Of a DNA stretch of 11,189 nt, positions 5,869 to 11,189 are shown piece after piece. The stretch's first letter is position 1, and the number at the start of each line of letters is the position of its first letter. Source of the DNA: Pseudomonadota bacterium (GTDB lineage Bacteria; Myxococcota_A; Polyangia; Fen-1088); the NCBI GenBank assembly GCA_017881285.1, contig JADGRD010000061.1, positions 1 to 11,189 of the forward strand, written 5' to 3'. The position numbers were made by a program, and so were the translations under genes. The notes beneath the pieces were generated by a model. That model saw only the letters and a list, made by a program, of their open reading frames with translations, did no database searches and had not been told where the DNA came from.

Positions 5869-8800
5869 GTGGCTTCCTCCCGAACGACTCCCGTGATTGG
5901 TTGCTCCGTGCCTCTCCCCTACGGGGAGAGGCCGCCGACGTCCGCGTCGGCGGGTGAGGGGCCGCGCCCGTCCGCAAGCCGTGGCTTCGCGCGGTTCGGC
6001 GGGTTGCGCGTGGCCATCTTCTGCCTCGTGGCCGCGCCGGGCCTGGCCCTGGCCGCGCCGGCCAAGCTGCGGCCCATGCCGCCCGCCGATCCCAAGCTGG
6101 TCGACGAGATGGCGTCGGATCTCGTCCGCTACGCCGAGGAGGTCACCGGTTTCCGCAAGGCCGCCAGCTCCATCATCAAGCGCACGTACCTGGAGAAGCT
6201 CAAATCCATCCGCGAGAAGTACGAGCCGATGATCGTCGCGAACGAGAAGGAAGAAAAAGAGCGGCGCATGGACGCCATCGCCGTGCTCGAGGGCTTCCTG
6301 CGCAAGTACCCGGCGGACAAGAAGTGGACGCCGGACGTGATGTTCCGGCTGGCCGAGCTCTATTACGAGAAAGCATCCGACGAGTTCCTCACCGCGCAAG
6401 AGAACTACCAGAAAGCGCTCGACACACCGAACGCGCCTACCACGCCGTCGCCCAAGGCCGACTATGGCCAGACCGTCGCGCTCTACCGCCGTCTGCTCAA
6501 CGAGTTCCCCAACTACCGCCTGCTCGACGCGACCTACTACCTGCTCGGCTTCTGCCTGGGCGAGATGGGGCAAGATTCCGAGGCACGGCAGGCCTTGCTG
6601 GCCCTCGTCTGCGCCAACCAGTACAAGCCCCTCGACAAGCCCGAGGAACGCAAGCCCTCGACCGGCCTCTCCAAGGGCCCGCTCGTCGACTACTACAAGG
6701 ACTGCACGCCGATCAAGAAGGACTCGAAGTTCCTGCCCGAGTCGTGGACCCGCGTCGGCGAAATGCACTTCGACGCGGCCGAGCTGGCCTATGCCATCTC
6801 GGCCTACAGCCGGGTGCTGGCCTTCAAGGATTCGTCCTACTACGACAAGGCCATCTACAAGCTGGCCTGGTCGTATTACCGGGACAACCGCTTCATGGAC
6901 GCCATCCGCGAGTTCGACGGTCTGGTCAAGTGGGCCGACAGCAAGAAGGCCGCGGGCGACAAGTTCGGTTCCGACCTGCGGCCCGAGGCGGTGCAATACC
7001 TCGGCATCAGCTTCTCCGAGCCCGACTGGGACGGCGACACCCTGCCCGATCCCGAGACCGGCCTGCAGCGCGCGCAAGCCTTCTACCGCGGTCGCGAGGG
7101 CGATCCGCACGTCAAGGAAGTCTTCCAGCGTCTGGGCGACATCTACTTCGATTCCACGAAATACAGCGAGGCTATCGCGGTCTACAAGTACATTCTGCAG
7201 ATGTGGCCGTTCTTCGCGGACGCCCCCAAGCTGCAAGAGAAGATCGTCAAGGCCTTCGAGCGCGACCGCAACCTGGAGGCGGCGGCCAAGGAGCGCGAGA
7301 CGCTGGGCCGCAACTACAGCAAGGGCAGCGAGTGGTACAAGCAGAATACCAACAACCCGGAGGCGCTGGCCGCGGCCGCGCAGCTCGCCGAGGACGCCCT
7401 GCTGACCGCGGCGACCAACGTGCACGCCGCCGCGCAGGCCTGCCGGTCCAAGGCGGAGGGGAACGCCGCCAAGATGGCGGAGTGCCAGGGGACCTACCGC
7501 ACGGCCGCCGAGCTCTACGAGAAGTACCTCGACGCCTATCCCAACTCGAAGCGGGCGTACGAGTTCTCGGCCTTCTACGCCGACGCGCTCTATTACGGCG
7601 GCAGGGTGGAAGCGTCGATCCCCGCCTACACCGTCGTGCGCGACTCGAACGTCGATAACAAGTACCAGAAGGACGCCGCCCTGCAGGTCATCAAGGCCCT
7701 CGAGGAGATCATCGAGAAGCTCAAGCAGGAAAAGCGTATCGAGGACCCGCCCATTCCGGACGAGAAGAACACCAAGCCGCCGGTCACCGCGCTGCCCATG
7801 CACGACATGTACAAAAAATACATGGACGCGCTCGACTGGTACGTGGCCAATCTGCCCGACGACCGCGTGCCCGACTTGCGCTACGCCTCGGCCGTGCTCA
7901 TGCTCAAGCACCGGATGTGGCCCGAGGCGCGCGCCAGCCTGGGCGAGATCTCCGATGCCTACTGCGGCACCAAGCCCGAGGTCGGTTTCAAGGCGTACGA
8001 CGCCGTCCTGACCACCTACTTCATCGACTTCAACATCGAGGACGAGGAGGCCAAGGACTGCGCTCTCGGTCGCTTGCTGACCGTGGTCGAGAAGTTCGCC
8101 GGCTCGCCGTGCAGCAAGGCGCCGCAGGCCAAGCCCTACCTCTCGCGCATCCAGGACATCAGAGCCTCGGTCAAGACCACGGTCATCAAGAAGCGCCTCG
8201 ATATCGCCCTCGAGAACGAAGAGAAGGGCACCGACAAGCAACTCGTGCAGTGCCAGGACGGCGCCGGCGGCATCGCGGTGGTCACCGGCACGGCCGTGAG
8301 GCCGACCGCCGCAGGCGTGGCGGGCAAGCCCGCGGCGGGCGAAAAGGCGCGCAGCAAGACGGGCACGGATCTCGACGAGGGCCTGGCGCTCGATCTGCTC
8401 GATCTCATCGCCGCCAACCCCAAGGATCAGGACGCGGCCAGCAATCTCAACAACGCCTGCGTCATCTACGAAAAGATCTTCAAGTACGGCGAGGCCACCA
8501 AGTGCTACGAGCGCCTGGCGCGCGATTACCCGGAGACGCCGCTGGCCAAGGACGCGGTGTGGAACGCGGCCCGCAACCAGTACCGCTTCTTCGAATTCGA
8601 GAAGGCCGTCGGCGGCTACCTCAAGGTCGCCACCGATCCCAAGTTCGCCAAATACGAGCACCGCAAGGAGGCGCTCGGCATCGCGGCGCAGTTGCTCGAC
8701 AACGATCAGCAGTACCCGCGCGCGGCCGAGCTCTACAAGAAGTACGCGGGCGACATCGCCGACAAGCCCGCCGATTCGGCCCAGGCCTATGCCTTCGCCT

Positions 8801-9564
8801 GCACGGCCATCGAGAAGACGAAAGACACCGCCAAGCAGACCCAGTGCCTGCGCGACCTCATCAAGAAGTACGGCAAGCAACCGGCCGCCGGCGAGTACGT
8901 GGTCAAGGCCTACCTGCAGCTCGCCACCCTGGCCGAGCAGAGCAAAGACCGCAAGGGCGTGCTCGCGGCCTACAAGCAGGTGCGCGACGAGTTCATCGCG
9001 CGCAAGCTGCCGTCCGCGACGCCCGCCGCCGCCGCCGCGGCCAAGGCCGACTACCTCATCCTCGAGGACAAGTTCAAGGCCTTCCAGGCCAAGACCTTGA
9101 AATTCACCAGCGACCCCAAGCAGGTGCGCAAGGTGTTCGACAGCTTCACCACCGAGGCCAAGGACCTGCAGGAAGAGTACGCCAAGATCTGGGAGTACAA
9201 GGACGCGAACTGGACGCTGGCCTCGTTCCTTCGCCGCGGCGACATCTTCTACGAATTCGCGCAGAAGCTGGTCAAGGCGGCGGATAACCCGCCGGAGGAG
9301 ATCAAGCGCCTGTCCAAGAAGGCGTGCAAGGTCGACCCCAACCTGTGCAACGTGGCCGAGACCGAGTACAAGGACGCCATCTACCAGTTCGTCACGCCCG
9401 TCGAGGACGAGGCCAAGAAGCAGTGGAAGGCCACGCTGGAGCGCGCCTCGGATCTGGGCGTGACCAACGAGTACGTGAAGAAGGCGCGGGAGAACCTCTC
9501 GAAGTACCTGCCCGACGAGTTCCCCTTCATCAAGGACGAGCGCATCGGAGTGGAGAACCCATGA
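5869..9564 (+). CDS. gltD: AgmU/GltD-like large periplasmic TPR protein
   Basis: This 1231-aa exported TPR protein is close in length to M. xanthus AgmU/GltD (about 1218 aa), a periplasmic scaffold of the gliding machine. The order large-TPR then small-TPR gene also matches agmU-aglT. From GTG 5869, residues 1-45 are an unusually long n-region, 46-63 the hydrophobic signal core, and cleavage is likely near ALA|AP (about 62). Two blocks of TPR-like helices (about 70-800 and 835-1220) are joined by a low-complexity Ala/Lys linker (about 805-835). A DxDGDxxPDxE acidic motif at 386-396 resembles a thrombospondin type-3 calcium site. The mature part has about 15 cysteines, unlike its neighbours. 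Residues 15-31 are encoded by a palindromic repeat also found near obg. The stop codon overlaps the next start (ATGA). The family assignment is by size, TPR content and context. Confidence 0.8.
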   Translation: MASSRTTPVIGCSVPLPYGERPPTSASAGEGPRPSASRGFARFGGLRVAIFCLVAAPGLALAAPAKLRPMPPADPKLVDEMASDLVRYAEEVTGFRKAASSIIKRTYLEKLKSIREKYEPMIVANEKEEKERRMDAIAVLEGFLRKYPADKKWTPDVMFRLAELYYEKASDEFLTAQENYQKALDTPNAPTTPSPKADYGQTVALYRRLLNEFPNYRLLDATYYLLGFCLGEMGQDSEARQALLALVCANQYKPLDKPEERKPSTGLSKGPLVDYYKDCTPIKKDSKFLPESWTRVGEMHFDAAELAYAISAYSRVLAFKDSSYYDKAIYKLAWSYYRDNRFMDAIREFDGLVKWADSKKAAGDKFGSDLRPEAVQYLGISFSEPDWDGDTLPDPETGLQRAQAFYRGREGDPHVKEVFQRLGDIYFDSTKYSEAIAVYKYILQMWPFFADAPKLQEKIVKAFERDRNLEAAAKERETLGRNYSKGSEWYKQNTNNPEALAAAAQLAEDALLTAATNVHAAAQACRSKAEGNAAKMAECQGTYRTAAELYEKYLDAYPNSKRAYEFSAFYADALYYGGRVEASIPAYTVVRDSNVDNKYQKDAALQVIKALEEIIEKLKQEKRIEDPPIPDEKNTKPPVTALPMHDMYKKYMDALDWYVANLPDDRVPDLRYASAVLMLKHRMWPEARASLGEISDAYCGTKPEVGFKAYDAVLTTYFIDFNIEDEEAKDCALGRLLTVVEKFAGSPCSKAPQAKPYLSRIQDIRASVKTTVIKKRLDIALENEEKGTDKQLVQCQDGAGGIAVVTGTAVRPTAAGVAGKPAAGEKARSKTGTDLDEGLALDLLDLIAANPKDQDAASNLNNACVIYEKIFKYGEATKCYERLARDYPETPLAKDAVWNAARNQYRFFEFEKAVGGYLKVATDPKFAKYEHRKEALGIAAQLLDNDQQYPRAAELYKKYAGDIADKPADSAQAYAFACTAIEKTKDTAKQTQCLRDLIKKYGKQPAAGEYVVKAYLQLATLAEQSKDRKGVLAAYKQVRDEFIARKLPSATPAAAAAAKADYLILEDKFKAFQAKTLKFTSDPKQVRKVFDSFTTEAKDLQEEYAKIWEYKDANWTLASFLRRGDIFYEFAQKLVKAADNPPEEIKRLSKKACKVDPNLCNVAETEYKDAIYQFVTPVEDEAKKQWKATLERASDLGVTNEYVKKARENLSKYLPDEFPFIKDERIGVENP
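5911..5961 (+). repeat. Double-hairpin repeat inside the gltD-like coding region
   Basis: Two back-to-back perfect hairpins, 5911-5931 (9-bp stem, loop TAC) and 5932-5953 (9-bp stem, 4-nt loop), are followed by GTGAGGGG. The same module lies inverted at 1415-1362. The 51 bp are in frame and encode PLPYGERPPTSASAGEG in the n-region of the signal peptide. The exact ends of the inserted segment cannot be fixed from one copy. Confidence 0.75.
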
Positions 9565-10673
9565 CGATGATGGCGATGAAACGGCTCTCGTGTCTGGCGA
9601 TGCTTCTCGCCAGCACCGTCCTCTGGGCGACGCCGTCGCTGGCCGCCGACGCCCCCGCCGCGCGCAAGCGTCGCGAGCCGCCGCCCGCCGTGATTCCGAG
9701 CGAGGAGGTCGCCGCCGCGCAGCGGATGTACGACCAGCACAATTACCAAAATGCGGTGATCCAGGCCAAGATCGCGCTCAACAAGAACGAGCGCTTCACG
9801 CCGGCCATGCTGGTCATGGCGCGGGCCTACTTCAAGATGGGCAAGAACGAGTGGGTGAAGACCCTGGGCGACATGATGAAGAACGCGGGCGCCAGCGAGG
9901 CCGAGCGTTCGGACATCTACCAGATGCTGGCCTTCATGGAGGTCGACAAGAAGAACACCCCCGGCGCCATCGAGCTCTTCCGCAAGGCGGCCGAGGCGCG
10001 GCCCGACAACTCCATTCTGTGGAACAACCTCGGCGCGCAGTACCTGGTGGTCAAGAACTACCGCGAGGCGACCCCGGTGCTCGAACGCTCCGTCCAGCTT
10101 CAGCCCACCTTCACCAAGGCGCACATGAACCTGGGCAGCGCCTACCGCGGCAGCAAGCAATTCGAGCGCGCCCTGGCCGAATACAAGCAGGCGCTGGCCA
10201 TCTTCCCCCGCTACGCCGACGTGGTCTTCAACCTCGGTATCCTCTACCTCGACGCGGACAAGATGCCGAACATGGATGCGACCGCGAAGCTCAACACCGC
10301 CATCACCTACCTCGACCAGTACAAGAAGATGGTGGCCGGCGCGGGCCAGGCGGTGCCGCCCGAGGCCGACGCCTACATCAAGGAGGCCCAGGACGGGATC
10401 CTCAAGGAACAGAAGCGCATCGAGCGCCAGAAGAAACAGGAAGAGCGCGACCGCCAGCGCGCGACCAAGAAGGCCGCCGACGACGCCAAGAAGGCGGCCG
10501 CTCCGGGGGCCGCACCAACCCCGGGCGTGGTGCCCACGCCGGCCCCGGCCACCGTGCCCGGCCCGGCCCCGGGCTACCCGCAGGCGCCCGCCTACCCGCC
10601 CGCGCCGGGCTACCCCCCGCCGGATTACCCGGTCGCGCCCCGGCAGCCCGCCCCAGCCCCGAGGCAGCCATGA
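9561..10673 (+). CDS. gltE: AglT/GltE-like TPR protein of the gliding/envelope complex
   Basis: This 370-aa exported protein has a signal peptide ending near SLA|AD (residues 28-29) and at least four TPR units (about 115-255), for example LWNNLGAQYLVVKNYREA and AHMNLGSAYRGSKQFERA. A highly charged Lys/Arg/Glu helix (about 280-310) follows, then an Ala/Pro/Tyr-rich tail (about 311-370). AglT/GltE of M. xanthus is a TPR protein encoded beside agmU and needed for gliding. Gene order and architecture match, but the family includes a lipoprotein and I see no usable lipobox: Cys11 is preceded by RLS, at the start of the hydrophobic core. The ATG overlaps the upstream stop by 4 nt, and GGAG at 9552-9555 serves as ribosome binding site. 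A start at 9567 or 9576 would also leave a good signal peptide. Confidence 0.8.
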   Translation: MTMMAMKRLSCLAMLLASTVLWATPSLAADAPAARKRREPPPAVIPSEEVAAAQRMYDQHNYQNAVIQAKIALNKNERFTPAMLVMARAYFKMGKNEWVKTLGDMMKNAGASEAERSDIYQMLAFMEVDKKNTPGAIELFRKAAEARPDNSILWNNLGAQYLVVKNYREATPVLERSVQLQPTFTKAHMNLGSAYRGSKQFERALAEYKQALAIFPRYADVVFNLGILYLDADKMPNMDATAKLNTAITYLDQYKKMVAGAGQAVPPEADAYIKEAQDGILKEQKRIERQKKQEERDRQRATKKAADDAKKAAAPGAAPTPGVVPTPAPATVPGPAPGYPQAPAYPPAPGYPPPDYPVAPRQPAPAPRQP

Positions 10674-11062
10674 GGATTCCTATCGCTTGCCGCCGTCTGT
10701 TCTTCGTCGCCATGACCGGACTGCTCGCCGCACTGCTGCTGGCGCCCACGGCCTGGTCCGCACAGGCCAAGAAGAAGCCGACGGCTGCGCCTGCGGTCGC
10801 CAGGCCCGAGTCCAAGGCGGAAGCCGACGCCGCCACGCCGGCCGCCAATGCCGACAAGGATGAGCCCAAGGTCAAGATCGAGCGCGGGGCAGGGGGCAGG
10901 AAGGTCTACAAGATCGAGGGCGAGATCGTGATCGAGGGCAAGATTCAGAAACCCGAAGCCTTCTATGTCCTGCAGAAATCCAGCATCAACTACGACTGGC
11001 ACGAGCTGAAACAAGAGTTCGTGCCGAAGATCCTGGAGAGCGTGACGAAGTCACCATTTTGA
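10670..11062 (+). CDS. Small exported protein of the Glt-like operon (GltF position)
   Basis: This 130-aa protein is probably periplasmic. A basic n-region with two arginines (8-9) and a strongly hydrophobic core (10-28) are followed by likely cleavage at AQA|KK (residue 33). A low-complexity Lys/Ala/Pro linker (34-62) leads to a compact, well-patterned C-terminal domain (about 63-130) containing KVYKIEGEIVIEGKIQKPEA and the tail FVPKILESVTKSPF. The start codon overlaps the gltE-like stop (ATGA), with GAGG at 10661-10664 upstream, so translation is coupled. It lies between gltE-like and gltG-like genes, the place of gltF in M. xanthus. I do not recognise the sequence well enough to name it. 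A link to envelope assembly is inferred from context. Confidence 0.8.
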   Translation: MRIPIACRRLFFVAMTGLLAALLLAPTAWSAQAKKKPTAAPAVARPESKAEADAATPAANADKDEPKVKIERGAGGRKVYKIEGEIVIEGKIQKPEAFYVLQKSSINYDWHELKQEFVPKILESVTKSPF

Positions 11063-11094
11063 TCTAGGTGGACAAACCAAGAGGGAACGATTCC

Positions 11095-11189
11095 ATGGCG
11101 ACCCAGACACCAGCCTCGGCATCGAAAGCGAGCGGCCCCTCTGCCGTAAAGACTCGCATCATGCGCATCGGGATCGTCCAGGGCGGACG
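11095..11189 (+). CDS. Probable GltG/PglI-like protein, 5' end only
   Basis: Only 31 full codons are visible before the window ends. The protein starts MATQTPASAS, continues with a Ser/Ala/Lys-rich stretch, then reads RIMRIGIVQGGR. A short RIGIVQGG-type strand near the N-terminus is, as I recall, characteristic of GltG/PglI and related AgmX-type proteins, which start with a cytoplasmic FHA-like domain, cross the inner membrane once and end in a TonB-like region. No signal peptide is present, which fits a cytoplasmic start. GAGGGA (11081-11086) lies 8 nt before the ATG, and the gap to the preceding stop is 32 bp. The order after gltE and a small gene fits gltG. The identification rests on a few residues plus context and is tentative. 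Confidence 0.6.
   Translation, partial: MATQTPASASKASGPSAVKTRIMRIGIVQGG

Noticed and set aside
5707..8880. Long open frame on the minus strand (about 1057 codons) opposite the GltD-like gene
   Set aside because: It is the antisense shadow of a GC-biased gene. The translation is a low-complexity Leu/Gly/Val/Arg mix with no recognisable domain, and the + strand frame has a signal peptide, TPR patterning and tight operon spacing.
10670..10770. Twin-arginine (Tat) signal in the 130-aa protein
   Set aside because: RRLFF loosely resembles the Tat motif, but the hydrophobic core is very strong and the preceding residue and context do not fit, so a Sec signal is more likely.

Overview
The window is GC-rich DNA in which all the coding sequence I accept lies on the + strand. 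It most likely comes from a myxobacterium or related deltaproteobacterium (Myxococcota). Three things point there: the order rplU-rpmA-obg; a run of exported TPR proteins whose sizes and order resemble the Glt (adventurous gliding) / Nfs (spore coat) envelope machinery of Myxococcus xanthus; and Ala/Pro-rich secreted proteins. The lineage and the Glt assignments come from recalled family features and gene order, not from a database search.

Region by region: (1) 1-640 has no convincing gene. It holds a palindromic repeat (17-116), a series of stem-loops (144-421), two short palindromes (537-561) and a sigma70-type promoter (587-614). (2) 641-2566 encodes ribosomal proteins L21 and L27 and the ribosome-assembly GTPase Obg. 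A 289-bp gap before obg is filled mostly by palindromic repeats, one of which is an inverted copy of the 17-116 element and ends 6 bp before the obg start codon. (3) 2567-2801 is a regulatory gap with an inverted repeat, a good promoter (2669-2698) and a strong hairpin in the predicted 5' leader. (4) 2802-11189 is a compact operon of six genes that runs off the right edge: an unrecognised exported 235-aa protein, a 777-aa TPR/coiled-coil protein, a 1231-aa TPR protein like AgmU/GltD, a 370-aa TPR protein like AglT/GltE, a 130-aa exported protein, and the first 31 codons of a probable GltG/PglI-like protein. Gaps are 23 bp, 2 bp, two 4-bp ATGA overlaps and 32 bp, so co-transcription and translational coupling are likely.

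The first five operon products carry export signals. Apart from the small ones they are built of TPR scaffolds or coiled coils, as expected for the periplasmic part of a trans-envelope complex. In M. xanthus such proteins link a proton-driven AglRQS motor and the inner-membrane GltG/GltJ proteins to the outer membrane. No motor or outer-membrane barrel gene lies in this window, so whether the system drives gliding, polysaccharide/spore-coat transport or something else cannot be decided here.

The most unusual sequence feature is a family of hairpin repeats, many with 7-9 bp perfect stems and 3-nt loops. It occurs in inverted copies around rplU-rpmA, directly before obg, and in frame inside the N-terminal coding region of the GltD-like gene.
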